DNA of 64,000 nucleotides. Origin: Margaritifera margaritifera. Lineage: Eukaryota > Mollusca > Bivalvia > Unionida > Margaritiferidae. The translations under genes and the position numbers were made by a program. Below are positions 34,966 to 47,510 of this stretch, piece after piece. Every line of letters begins with the position of its first letter. Position 1 is the first letter of the stretch. The notes under the pieces were generated by a model. The model was given only the letters and a program-made list of their open reading frames with translations, did not search any database and was not told the origin of the DNA. Location: NCBI GenBank assembly GCA_029931535.1, contig JAQPZY010001628.1:4106501-4170500 (forward strand), given 5' to 3'.

Positions 34966-35851
34966 TGTTACGACTCTATGGTCTTAAAACAGTGTAACAG
35001 AAAGAAAGTGAAAACAACAATGTATGTAAAATCAACAAACAATTTATTTCTAGATAATTAAAATGAAAATCAAAGACACTTACAGTAACGTGAATTAAAA
35101 TCTAAATAATCCAATAATCCTAAGTGTCCTAATCATAAGTCCTAAATATAGAATGTTCTGAATGAATGAATGTTCCGAGTGAATGATCGTTCAGAATGGA
35201 TGAATCTTCCTAATAAACAAACGTTCCGAATGAATGAATATTCCGAATGAATGAACCTTCCTAATGAACAAATGTTCTGAATGAATGAATGTTCCAAATG
35301 AATGGGTAATCTGGAATGTCCATCATCTTTGAGAATGTCCACAAGTATCCAAAAGTCATACATTTAAATCCAAAAGTTAATGAGGACTTTAGGTAACTCC
35401 AACGAAAGTTCCAATAAACAATTCCTTTCGAATTATGTATACAGCAATACAGCTTTACGGCATTACAGGATTATAAGGTTACAGCACAACTATGATTCCA
35501 AACAATCTGATGATTCCAAAGACTGATCATAAAAAATCAATGTTTTTAACACAGGATTTAAAATTGGAATGAATTTAATGCGTATATCAAGGTATTATAT
35601 ACTCTTTGCAAATGGCCTATTTCACAACAGAAAACGTGTCAAAATACGACTTATAATGCAATACTAAATGCATCTTTCGAATGGAAATTTCCTCAAGAAT
35701 GGTCAACAATTCTGACCTTGAACTCAAAGGTCAGTAAATACCTTGTTGACATCTTAACTAAACCTAAAGTGCGACTTACTATTTGAACCAAGTTTAAAGT
35801 ACAGTCATAGACTAAAAGTTTAGGCACATTATAGATTCCAAATACATAACA
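34966..35851 (-). repeat. Solo LTR, Gmr1-type family, subfamily B
   Basis: 886 bp from TGTTACGACT to ATACATAACA, flanked by ACTG at 34962-34965 and ACTG at 35852-35855. The 4-bp target duplication and absence of internal sequence identify a solo LTR made by LTR-LTR recombination. The interior 35155-35310 holds imperfect GAATGAATG/TTCCGAATGA repeats shared with 29797-30690. Confidence 0.95.
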
Positions 35852-35855
35852 ACTG

Positions 35856-37217
35856 TTAAAACCAAACTGAATGGGCAATTTTAATTTGTTTTCCCCGATT
35901 TTTTCTATAAATGGACGGATATCTCATTTCAAATTTCTTTATTTCATTTTGGACTTTTGAATTGTGATAATTGCTGTCCAGGCAACATTATATACTTACC
36001 AAGCCGCTTTTATATTTTCATATAGCTTTCAAGTAAAGCATGCCTCAGTAACATGTCGACCGAATGAAAATAAAAGTTGTAAATATGATCGAACATGCGC
36101 TTATGCAAGTTGGTAAATTGTTATTGCTAAATATAGTATAAACAACTTCTCCCTTTTACTCTTAGCCTTGCCACCATGCAGGCACGGGGTTGTAAAATAA
36201 ACCCAATGTCGAAATGCATGTCGAAATAAACGATTAATGGAAGCAACATGTTTGCCCGGGAAGCGTCACGTGATTATGTTTACGCGGAGAAGGTCTTAAA
36301 CTCTTGAAAAGAGAGCGGTTTATATAAAATAAAAAAATTGTCTCTGTATTTTTTAAAAGGTATTTTCCTTTTTTTTTGTTGCCCTTATCTTTATTTTGTA
36401 TGCTTTTTTGGAATACCTAAACTTACTTGCCACTGTATAACTAAGATGGTGCTAATGTGCCTATAAACCCATATACCTACATGCACACATACCAATTGCC
36501 TTGATTTGTCAAATCCAATTACCGTATCGTAATGTATTACTTAGTATTTATATAATATAATCTTTTATTAAGTGTTATTGATTTGTGTATCAACTTTATA
36601 GTATACTGTAATAAATATATATTGTCATGCAGACTTATTAATTTATACATGAATTACATTTATTAATAATTTCTGCACTTTAAACGATTACTGTACCTAG
36701 TTGTGACAATAATACTTTACACTTGCTTCCGACATTCGGATCCTCTATGTATCTTCTTCATTTATAATATACGTGTGAAATATTCCTTTCGGGATGTATT
36801 TAGTGATGGATATCTAACTATCTAATTTACGTGAAAGCCTGTGCAAATTTGTGACACAAAGTCTTTGCTTTGATTTTTTGATTGAAATTTTAGTGAGTCA
36901 GACTATTATTATTAACTGAATTTGAACTTTACTCTTTTCAGAAGAATAGTGACACGGAACTGTTTCAACTGGTCAGTGTTAAATAAATCTTAAATATATC
37001 TCGGTTATTGATAAGAACTCTCTGAAAAAGAGTTTTTATGTGATTATTTCCAATTTGTTTCTTATATTTATGATGTTTAATCTTAATATACTTGATATAT
37101 TTAAGTAGTCTGTATCTCATCATTACTAAGTGAATACCCATTGGAACGATCAATCTTATTCCCCACAGAACTACTTGACTTTTTGTATTGCTTCCCGGCA
37201 GACAGTGTTATCCACCT

Positions 37218-37220
<3 letters not shown>
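35856..37220. other. No gene recognised
   Basis: AT-rich DNA with no repeat array and no convincing frame. Confidence 0.5.

Positions 37221-37223
<3 letters not shown>

Positions 37224-37272
<49 letters not shown>
37224..37272. repeat. (CT)n microsatellite
   Basis: About 24 CT dinucleotides. The RERERE frame on the minus strand is an artefact of it. Confidence 0.97.
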
Positions 37273-37276
<4 letters not shown>

Positions 37277-38037
37277 TCTGTGACTCAAAGGCAAGTAAGG
37301 AATACGTTTGATTCAAGAAAATGTTCCAATACGATTGATAAATGATATATAAATTTTCTTTCATCCCGCTGTAATATAGAATTCAAGTTTCATTTCATTG
37401 AACTAATCAGTTTCCTACTTCTGTTTCATTTAGAAATGAAAGGTCTGTTGGGTATTCCAATTGAATGTTTTCTTTTGAACTGCAGAACCCAGTTTTAAGG
37501 TAAGTGATGTTAAGATGCATACTTGGAACTTTACTATTTATTCAATATATCTAGCCATTCACGACTAAATATAAAATTATGTACTTCCAAAGTGTCCACT
37601 GAATATGGAATATTCTCGGGAAACATAGGACTACATCATACGATGAGATAAAAAAAAGAAAAAGGAAACGGGCCATAGATAAGTTGTTAGGTCCTGGTTA
37701 CTCACTCATCCAAATCCCGCAATACTTTCTGGCAATAACATAAAAGCTTTCCGATGAAACTGATTCAGTTTCAATCATATATTTTATGCAAATTTGTAAT
37801 CTCTACACAAAATCATTTAACTTTTGTCAGTGGAAGTTATCATAGTCATGTATATATTTACTATGCATATAATGTTAAAGAAATATTTTGAAGAACGAAT
37901 GAGAAGTTTGACTATTGTTGATGATATTATCGAAGACTGACGGCCAGCAGAATTTCGATGCTTAAAAGAAAATCTACCAACGCGCAATGATATGTTGGAA
38001 AACCTTATACTTTTATGTATAAGAAAGAATGCTGCAC

Positions 38038-38039
<2 letters not shown>

Positions 38040-38122
<83 letters not shown>
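38040..38122. repeat. (TA)n microsatellite
   Basis: About 41 TA dinucleotides followed by ATAATAATAATA. Confidence 0.97.
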
Positions 38123-38123
<1 letters not shown>

Positions 38124-39034
38124 TAATAATAATAATATATTTTTCAGGATGTTCAATATGCTTGGAAAGTGAATGCGTTTAAGTTCACTTCTTTTTTTTT
38201 AGACTTATGGTGGAACCATTTCATTAGTATTTCCTTCGTCCATCAATCCTGTTTCCCGTCTGCTTCTTCCAAAATTGAATATAACAGAAAACATTAAAAC
38301 GATTAACATACACATGTAACGTGAAATCTTTTTTCTTCCTTTTCTTATTTTTTTCAAAAGTAAAAACATTAACAATTGTTATGAATATTGTGGTTTTTAT
38401 TAGACTGTGGTAAAGATTTGTTCCATAAGTGCTCCTTTGTGAATTGTGGGGATACAGTGTAAGATTCACATTCATTATTGACTTTATTGATATATATATA
38501 TATTGCAAATTAATTGCGTCAGTCTGCGGACTGCAGCTCCCATCCAATGATGTGAAGTTAGGTCATGTCACAGGCGACAAAATTAAAGCAAGAGAAAGGC
38601 AGCCAATATGTCAGTACAAGTGTTGCCTATATTTAAACTATGCTAGCCGCTAGTACTATTCATAAGTAACTCTCAGTATATTGGTATCTTTGTTTTGTTT
38701 TTGCGTAAAATATTGTGAGTTGCAACCAAATGAATGAGAATCATAAGACATCGTCTCTCACATGATTGAACTGTTGGAACTCTTTGTTTGCCTTTCATTA
38801 CACAATATTTATGGAAAGGTTCCACGCTAAATATAAACTTTTGACCTTTTCTACTGAGGTGTCTGAAGAAATTATACCAGAATAGCTAAAGGTTTGCTCC
38901 ATATTAAGCAAATTATTATCTGTTGATGCAAAACACTCGATAAAGGATTTTGATTCGATTCACTATGACGTACTTCAACCGAGCAGATCGGTCGGATCAA
39001 TTAGTCCAATTAATAGTCCTATATTATATTTTGC

Positions 39035-39514
39035 GTGAGACACATATTTAAAAGCTACCAAAAACATACGATGACTATTTTGTTAACTTCCATCTTTGGA
39101 AATTTAAACAAATACAAGATTAAAATTGCATTTTTTTCTATGAAAATATATTTACAGCGGGCCTGTTATTTTATGACTGTCTGTTACAGTCAGTATATTC
39201 CTTGTTTATTTATTTACTTAACTGCGAATACAAATCACTTTATGCCGCTACGTTTGTACACTTATTACAAAAACTTAAGTTTAAGCATAAGAGATCGATA
39301 TTATAGGGAAAATGTGAGACTAAATAAATTTGATTCTGTATTATCAACTGTTATTTTTTTGAGTCGTGAACGTTTCAGAGTGTCTTTTGCTATGCTCAAA
39401 GCGTCGATATTGTCCCAGATTTCCCACACGTGTTATGCATGGTATTTTTTAAACAGAAAAATATATTCCACTAAATGGACATATTTCTGGCGTTATGACC
39501 TATTACAAATCTGA
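39035..39514 (+). CDS. 159-codon unidentified open frame
   Basis: This is the longest open frame in the window outside the LTR element and the tandem arrays. It starts at a near-cognate codon and is hydrophobic in its first half (about residues 15-75), with a basic stretch later (RDRYYRENVRLNKF, ERFRVSF). I recognise no family, and the composition is dominated by AT-rich codons (F, Y, I, K, N). At this base composition a frame this long is uncommon but possible by chance across 64 kb. There is no supporting splice site, neighbour or motif. Treat it as a candidate only. Confidence 0.15.
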   Translation: MRHIFKSYQKHTMTILLTSIFGNLNKYKIKIAFFSMKIYLQRACYFMTVCYSQYIPCLFIYLTANTNHFMPLRLYTYYKNLSLSIRDRYYRENVRLNKFDSVLSTVIFLSRERFRVSFAMLKASILSQISHTCYAWYFLNRKIYSTKWTYFWRYDLLQI

Positions 39515-40064
39515 TTCAGACCTTAGAATAGTAAATGACGTTGTAGGACTTGATTCTTTCCTTTAAGTCACGAGCGATGGTCCGTATTTCTAAATCATCA
39601 TACATGCTATTTCCAGACACTCCTCCTCCTCTCCAGTTTTTTAAAATCCTTTTTCAGCTTTAAATATTATTGGAAAGGTGAAGATAAAGTTATTCTTACT
39701 GCAATGATAATTAGCGGAAACGATGAGCAATGAAATATTATAAAATTAAACAGTTTGATTAAATTGGATTGCAGAAATGAGTAACAACAACGTAATTATT
39801 ACATATCAAACCACTGCAGATATTACTAGCTAGAAAAATAACTAAGAATAGTTGATAAAAAGATGATGAATAAAAAGATAAGAGTGACGATTAACATGAA
39901 CAAGCTTTATGTAAGACAACCATATGACTGGTTGTAGAAGGCATTATTCAATTTCAAAATTAAAGCAAAGAAATAAACAAAACATTGGTTGCATGAACAT
40001 ATAATCACAACGGTATTTTAGAATAGTACTTCAGTTTAAAGCAAATAGCTGACTACTGCGTATA

Positions 40065-40236
40065 CAGTGGCGTATCAAGGCAAAGTTCCGCCCAGGGCCA
40101 ACTACCAAAATTACGCCCCACTCCATTCGTATTATTTATGATATATACGGTACTCTTACCAAATTGCCGCCCCCTAAAAAGTGCCGCCCGGGGCCACTGC
40201 CCCATTCGCTCCCCCCCCCCCCTCGCTATGCCACTG
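40065..40236. mobile_element. hAT-like MITE (172 bp) with perfect 8-bp TSD
   Basis: The ends CAGTGGCGTATC and GCTATGCCACTG are inverted repeats with two mismatches. The octamer TGCGTATA occurs immediately on both sides (40057-40064, 40237-40244). The interior is GC-rich (CGCCCAGGGCC, GCCGCCCGGGGCC and a C-run) and non-coding. The 8-bp duplication and CAGTGG ends indicate a non-autonomous hAT-type DNA transposon. The perfect duplication suggests more recent movement than the 25.6-kb MITE. Confidence 0.9.
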
Positions 40237-41132
40237 TGCGTATAAGATTTCGACAGTTTTCATCTAATTCTATCAAAATCAAGTACATTTAATCAGACAT
40301 ATGAGCTGCTCGAAGTGACAAATTTAAAGTTGTCATCAAAATTGAAATCTGCATTTCGAACAAGCTTGAAATTACTCCACAGCAGTATGGATAAATTCAA
40401 TATAAAGCAGTCAGAGCTCTGTGATATATCTGCTTTCCACTCTTAGTAAGCACTGTCTTGATTGTGATGGCACAATTGAAGAAGATGTATGGAGTGTTAT
40501 GCAATAAAGTATAACAACGCCTATTGTAATTAAGGCAAGCCTGTATCTAATCTGATCTCTCGTTTGATTCTGCCTGTACAATTTAGTTTTATGTAAGACG
40601 TCTGTCATCCGGTCTTCAAAGTTAACTTGATTCGAAGTCGCCGTTTATATTTATTTGCAAGACTCCCAATTGCCTTCAAACGATTGATAACTTTGCACCT
40701 TGTCCATAACAAAATTCTTCAGTTGCACACAGCACAACTCCAAAAAACGCAATAGGTCACACAAAAAAGACGTCATACCGTAAAATTAAATTACAGACAT
40801 CAAAAGACACAAACATCAGACTATACTTCATACCTGAATGAAACAAAAAAAAAAAAAAGTAAAGTAAACATGCATTTTTACTCAGTGATGCGTTGCAAAA
40901 GCGGTAAAATTGTCTTGGAGGTTCGACGCTGAAGATCAAGTGTGAAATATCTGTCGATCGAATTCGTACAAATCATTTTTCCTATGGGAAATGAATTTTC
41001 TACTTATTTTTAAGAGGTAACTTACTTGTCTCTAATCAGTATCTTTTATATTCCAGTAACAAAACTGTCACTGTAACATAAGAGCATGTTAATTTATTTA
41101 ATACACTTTAAAATGGAAACTATTATCTACCA

Positions 41133-41228
41133 GGTGTCAATATACTTAACTGTGTCAATATACTTAACCGTGTCAATATACTTAACTGTGTCAATATACT
41201 TAACTGTGTCAATATACTTAACTGTGTC
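41133..41228. repeat. 18-bp tandem repeat, 5 copies
   Basis: Five units of GTGTCAATATACTTAACT, one with a T-to-C change. Since 18 is six codons, the frame across it reads SIYLTV repeatedly; this is not evidence of a gene. Confidence 0.95.
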
Positions 41229-41394
41229 AATCAGCTGTTATTACATCCTATTGAAGTCCTTAAGAAAATAATTACTATTTTTTATCTGATCTTTTTTGGA
41301 GATTTGCTGACCAGTGAAAAATCTTACTTGCATTCAATATAAAAAAATAGAATTAAAGTCTAAACAGAAAATACAATGTTTATTCAGTTCAGAC

Positions 41395-41592
41395 TCAGAA
41401 GTCGCGGTGGCTCCGTGGTTAGCGTGCCAGACTCAGCACCGACAAGGGTGCGGGTTCAAATTCTACCATCTAATCAGACTGCGTGGGCTACCGTGGTTTG
41501 TTTTTGGGCAAGGTACTTTACTCCAATTGCCCCAGAACTTAATAACCTACTTGCGTTTTCTGTGCGTAGAACACTAAAGAAAACCAAATGAA
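41395..41592 (+). repeat. tRNA-derived SINE
   Basis: A box-like GGTGGCTCCGTGGTTAGCG (41406-41424) and B box GGTTCAAATTC (41453-41463) form the tRNA head. The body contains TTTTTGGGCAAGGTACTTTA and ends ACACTAAAGAAA, typical of metazoan tRNA SINEs of the GGGCAAGGCACTT type. The higher GC content of the head sets it apart from flanking DNA. It also opens short frames (41314-41591), which are shadows. Confidence 0.8.
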
Positions 41593-41974
41593 TTCAGCCT
41601 CTATACTTTTGCATAAGATGACAAAACAATGAGGTGTTTTTAAACCGGTTTTGAAAAGTCATTTGCACTAATAATGACATTTATTTCATTCAAAAATCCA
41701 ACTATTAAAAGAATTGCAACTTAATCAATACTGTTTTATATTTATATTTTTTAAAATTTTCTATATGTCCTGTCCAAGTTAGTGCCTAATACAAGTAGGA
41801 TAGTCTTTATACATTTGACCTTATAAATAAAGCACTGGATTTCATAAAAAATGTAGAAAAATGGAGAAATTATATATAAGGAACTCAATTAGTATAAAGA
41901 TGCCTACTTGTAAAGCTTATCTGTACAGATGTGTTAAATATCAATCCTCATGAGTTTCCCAAAATCTCAGCTCC

Positions 41975-42042
41975 CAATTCAGGATCTATTGCATAATAAA
42001 TCGGACCTGAGTAACCATGCATGTGACCCTAGCCAAAATCTT
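41975..42042. repeat. Short dispersed repeat, copy 1
   Basis: TCAGGATCTATTGCATAATA...AATCGGACCTGAGTAACCAT...CATGTGACCCTAG is repeated with a few changes at 43664-43718. The pair probably represents fragments of one interspersed family. Confidence 0.7.
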
Positions 42043-42044
42043 AG

Positions 42045-43660
42045 CTCTTAAGGGCTATTGGTAAAGCACAATTCAGTACAGATGGGTGGTAGTGGTGGAA
42101 GTACTCGGATTGTGAAGAAAAGGCTAAAAATTATGGTAACAGTGATGTCCCATTTCTTTTGTTAAATATCCCGTAACATTTAGCAGTCAGTGTGTGAAAG
42201 AATAGCTTATAATAAAAACAATTCCATACCTTTTTGTCCTCAGATTTTGATGCAGTGTACAGCAATATGGAGTCTGTATGCAGTGAAAAAGAAGTGTCAC
42301 TAATACTTATGAATAATCCATTTCGTGGCAAGGAGAAGTGGATTTTGTATAAAACTTGCAGAAATTGAACATGGGCTGTTTTTCTGCACATACTGTTTTG
42401 AAATAAAATGGAGTTTTGTCAGTTCTGAACAACTTTGACAGTAGTTCCTAAAAAAAGGTCGGGAGGCCTCTATTAGCAATAAGCAGCATTTTATGATGAA
42501 GACAATGACACAATTGTACATGTATTTTGGTAATAATATTAATGACACAATTTTTAGTCCCAAACATTATGATGATCCCCAAAATTAACAGTCCTGAATA
42601 TTTTCGTATTCTCCGTTCACATGTATTTCTATATTTACACGTGGCTTATTCGACACGCCGTAGAAGGCAGTGTATACAATCACGAGGATATATACATGTA
42701 TACATGTCATATTCACGGTCACTAAGCTTGTTGCGCTATACTTAGTTTAACATTCACGATTATTGACAATCATAACATCCAACAGAATAGAACGAAGTAC
42801 CTTCTTCTAAAGCATGAAACGGCCCATATATCTTGCCTGATCAGTTTGTAATTTTATGAAAATTTGTCTTTTTCTTAATTTGAACCACACGCTGGCTTTA
42901 GGTGAAGTGCCGTCTCTCACACTAGCAGATACGCATACAACAACTACAATACTTCTCATACTTACAAGCAAATTCAATATATAAGCCATTTATGCATACA
43001 TATAAGGTTTATTTAGGATAATTTAGCTAATGTCAAGTAATTTTCATGGTCTTTCTACGGGTATTAAGAACGAAGGACTGATAATGCATGAAGATATAAA
43101 CTTCAGCGGTGTAATATTTACTGAACCACATGCGGTGAAAGAAGAGGGGAAAAGAAGTAAAATGTAAACACGCAAATAAGTCATTTCATAGTATGTATTT
43201 CAGAAATGCTTAGGAATTTTCTTCTCTATTAACAGTACCGTCCACAACGGTACATTCAATATGGAAAGTTTGATAACCATCGGGTTACAGGTATGAGTAA
43301 AATATGACTGTCGGTCATGGGACCTAGAAGAAGACCAATATGACAGATCCCGTTACATGGCATCATAACGTTTGCCACATGCACTATTTGCAAGGCTAAG
43401 AGTATATGAAAAATGTAACGCTCAATACTATCTCAATGCCGTGCTCTATTGCGTGATCTACTGCGCGTAAAATGCAATATCAAATTGCCTTTTCAGCCCT
43501 TATAACTATCTTTTCGACAAAACAGATTGTATCTGGACATTTAAATTACAGTTTTTGAAGTTAATAATTTATAACTTTTCACTTATTGCGTATTATAAGG
43601 GATATATATCTATACCACACCCACCCACCATGTTATACCTGTTTGCATTACCAATAACCC
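42045..43660. other. No gene recognised
   Basis: AT-rich DNA. Several overlapping 60-87 codon frames around 42131-42745 have no recognisable motif. Confidence 0.5.
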
Positions 43661-43663
43661 TTA

Positions 43664-43725
43664 ATTCAGGAGCTACTGCATATCAAATCGGACCTGAGTA
43701 ACCAGTCATGTGACCCTAGGTGATA
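43664..43725. repeat. Short dispersed repeat, copy 2
   Basis: Matches 41975-42042 through CAAATCGGACCTGAGTAACC and CATGTGACCCTAG, same orientation. Confidence 0.7.
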
Positions 43726-44885
43726 TTTTCCAATCCATTAGTTTACATCAAACTTAAAATGATTCTGTCAAATCCGGATCTAAATGTAATTTTGTTTTCC
43801 TGACTGATTGAGAACCTTTATTTAGGGTTATTCAGATTTATTGTTGTATCAGGGACATTTTGATTACTGCAAATATTGAGATCCAAAGACATCTCAAGGT
43901 ACGCTTACCATTCTAGAATATAATTCAATAGATACAACCAATAATTATTTAAGATAATCGGTAGTTCACTCAATCATGAAAAAGTAAGTTTAGAAGATTG
44001 CTAAAATTGATCAGATTTGTTTTGGACGACAAGAAAACTATTTTAGACGAAAAACCAGTTTCATTTCGTTTCTTTCTCATGGAAGAGGCGGAATTTGGGA
44101 ATGAATAGTCTTATGCCGGTTTTATTTCGGGAATGAGATAACCTTAAAAGTTGACTGCGCAATTAAATGGAATCTGTTCGATTTAAAAATCTCTTTATAA
44201 ACACATATTTTATTTTTATTGTACGGTACTCGAGGCAAAATCGAACTGTATTAATGGACATTGATTGTAAAAACTCAATTAAATACATTTTTTCTAGAGC
44301 GCACTAAGATTCACTATTGAAGGCGATCAATTTGAGGAAATATTTCTTGACACCTCAAAAATAATGACAGAAAATAAATAAGCTACAAGAAAAATTGAAT
44401 GAACAATTGTAGAAATAAATGCAGTCAATAAATCAACGAATGACAATGAAAATAACTGTCTCTTATATAAAGTGATTACAAATTGTGATAAAACTACGAT
44501 TCCGAAATTAAATGTTTTTCATAGAGCCCATCACCCATTTGAGATCCTGTAGACAAGATTTTAAAACTGGCATATTTTTCAAGTGAATTAAAATATGTTG
44601 GGATGTATATTAACTCTTCGTGGATCGCATGGAATAAAAAATGAATAAATAAAATCAACAGTTATTTTTCAAATTTCGTCAACAGATGAAACGGAAATAA
44701 AGAAATCAAATGAAATGAATAATGGTAATAACTTAAGGCGTTTGTGTTGAATGAAACCTTATCGCAGGGAAAAAGTACATGGATGCACATCTATTTTATA
44801 AATGTACACCTGTTTGATGCATACTTTCAAGTTACCTGAGGTTACAAATTAATTTGGAACTTTGCTTATTCATCTTGATTCCAGT

Positions 44886-44948
44886 CACACAATAACACCC
44901 AAACCCACACCCACACCCACACCCATCCACCCATCCACATACACACAC

Positions 44949-45025
<77 letters not shown>
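44886..45025. repeat. (ACACCC)n-like then (AT)n microsatellite
   Basis: CCCACACCCACACCCACACC, then CATCCACC units and ACACAC, lead into about 37 AT dinucleotides (44951-45025). Frames of 95-98 codons on both strands here are repeat artefacts. Confidence 0.95.
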
Positions 45026-45029
<4 letters not shown>

Positions 45030-45159
45030 AAAAACAGGCCAATAGCAGTCTTTTACTCTGTGATATATTATGTGACTTGCGAATGCATGAGACAAAGATG
45101 CACCATAATAAGAAAACAAAGAACCTGCTTGTGTTTATACAACATGATACGGAACTAGA

Positions 45160-45740
45160 TAGCTATCTAATGCTTTATCAACTATGCAGATAGCTATATA
45201 ATCATATTCCAGCTGTGAAGAAAGTAATGCTATAAAAGCTGCGAAGATGGCTATGTAAATGCTATATCAGCTGTGGAGATAGTTATCTAATGCTATATCA
45301 AATATGCAGATAGCTATATAACACTATAACAGCTATGCAAATAGCTATATAGTGCTATATCGACTATGCGGCTAGCTATTTAATGCTATATTAGCTATGA
45401 GGGTACCTATCTAATGCTATATCAGCTATACACAGTTATATGATGTTATATCAGCTGTGAATATCTGTATTATCCTATATCAAATGTGAAAATAGCTATT
45501 TAATGCTATATTAGCTATGAGGGTACCTATCTAATGCTATATCAGCTATACACAGTTATATGATTTTATATCAGCTGTGAATATCTGTATTATCCTATAT
45601 CAAATGTGAAAATAGCTATTTAATGCTATATCAGCTATGCAGATAGCTACCTAATACTATATCAGTTGTGAAGATAGCTATTTATTACTATATCAAACTG
45701 TGAAGATAGCTATGTAATGCTATATCAACTATGCAGATTA
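45160..45740. repeat. ~33-bp minisatellite with nested 120-bp duplication
   Basis: Diverged units of the form ATAGCTATCTAATGCTATAT followed by CAGCTATGCAG. A block of about 120 bp beginning AGCTATTTAATGCTATATTA at about 45373 is repeated almost exactly at about 45493, so a multi-unit segment was re-duplicated recently inside an older array. Confidence 0.88.
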
Positions 45741-46491
45741 AAAGGTGAATGGCTTTAAGACGCTGTCCAAACTCTTTCATGACTCATATAGGCAAAAGCT
45801 AACATTTAATATTACGTTGTTGCCAAAGACATTGTTCTTCTTTAAAAACTATATAAACAACTATCGATCATCGAAGGAGAATTATTCAGTATCCTAGACA
45901 AATCTGTGGTACAAACAAAATAATGTTTTGGCCAGTTTTCCTTTCTCGGCAAAATCGATTTTGAATATGATTGAATTTTCTTTAGGTTTGCCTCTGGACT
46001 GGTCCAGACATTAAGAATCAAGCAGTAATTGTCTGTTTCAATGCATTGTTTAAATTTGAGGCTATATTAAAGCATGAATTCCACCTGTTGGTTTTTTCGA
46101 GATAAGTGTTTTCAACTGAAAATCATAGATACTCTGACGTTAAATACAAGACATGAAACAAAAAAGTAGTAAAGTAGAAAAAGATACACGTATAATGCCA
46201 TCAGTTTTTGTCCTTTGAGATTTTCAGTTTTCATCTTCATACTGCAACCTCTGAACAAACGTAAATACTGTCCAAATTCATCAAAACCTATATTTTGTCG
46301 CTATGGTGCCTAAAATCCAAAGCTGGTGGCAGCATACATTCGGTCGCACTATTCTACAGACAAAGAAATTTCGATCATTTGCACCTCATAAGATTTCTAT
46401 GGCATAATTTGCAAAGCATTTGATAAATTATGAAGTGTTTCCGGAATATCAACTATGTTTTCATTTGAAAATGATTCACTGCTTAATATTA

Positions 46492-46492
<1 letters not shown>

Positions 46493-46559
<67 letters not shown>
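46493..46559. repeat. (AT)n microsatellite
   Basis: About 32 TA dinucleotides. No gene is recognised from 45745 to 46492 or from 46560 to 47505. Confidence 0.97.
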
Positions 46560-46561
<2 letters not shown>

Positions 46562-47510
46562 CAAAATTTACATCTACTGAAGAGAAAAACATTCATAATG
46601 AAGTCAGTTCTTGCTTTACAAACTCCAAACAAACATGCATAAAACTTCCTCAGAATACCTCCAGACGGAACACAAAGTAGGGTACATGTATCCTCTCAAA
46701 ATCTAAATTATCGTCATCATCAGGGACAGTTTCACTATAAAAAGAATGACTTTCTTAATCTTTATAATACTTTTCTCCCAGTGAAATTTCACGATGTCTT
46801 AGGAAACGTTACAGTGATGAATGCTCCATCTTTTTTCTCCCATAAACATTGTTATCATCTTTTAGAGAACATAACATAGCAAAATCTATTATCATAAAAT
46901 TACATTTCCTTCACAGAAAGCATATTCAAATCTTGAATAAATATTAAGGCTTGATACTGTATCTATCATGCTTTATTGTGAGATTTAATTCCATCTGTCA
47001 AAGCATAGAGATGACGTCGTAATGTTTGCGAATCCATGCAAAGAGCATTTGAGCAATACATTAGACGGCATTGAGTATCTTTAGACTGAATTTGTTTGAT
47101 ACATTAGAAAACATTTGTGGTCTTAAAACTTGAACCTTTAATTAAAAACAAAGTAGGTAAGAGATAAACGACTCATGACTTGGATTGTCCTTGTCCTATT
47201 TATAATGCACAAATAAACTGTATAGTTCCATGCGAAAGAGGCTTTACGATACAATTAGTTGAGGAACAAGAGCTAAATGATTAATCTGATCAATCAAACA
47301 ACCTCCTTACGTCCAGTCATAATATATACCGTGGGTTGCGTCTGGTATTATGTGGAAATATTGAGTTACATGCCCCGCTGAATCGCTAAAATTCGATTTT
47401 TTTCAGATACCATGTTAAGCTTTCATTCAACACATTCCAATCAACCGGCTGCTCTTTCACTTAAGTAGTTTCTTCTGTTCAAAAGTGTATAAATGCACTG
47501 GACTCAGTGG

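Noticed and set aside
41406..41463. Functional tRNA gene
   Set aside because: A and B boxes are present but the cloverleaf is not complete, and a SINE body follows.
44832..45158. 95-98 codon frames on both strands
   Set aside because: Translation of ACACCC and AT repeats.
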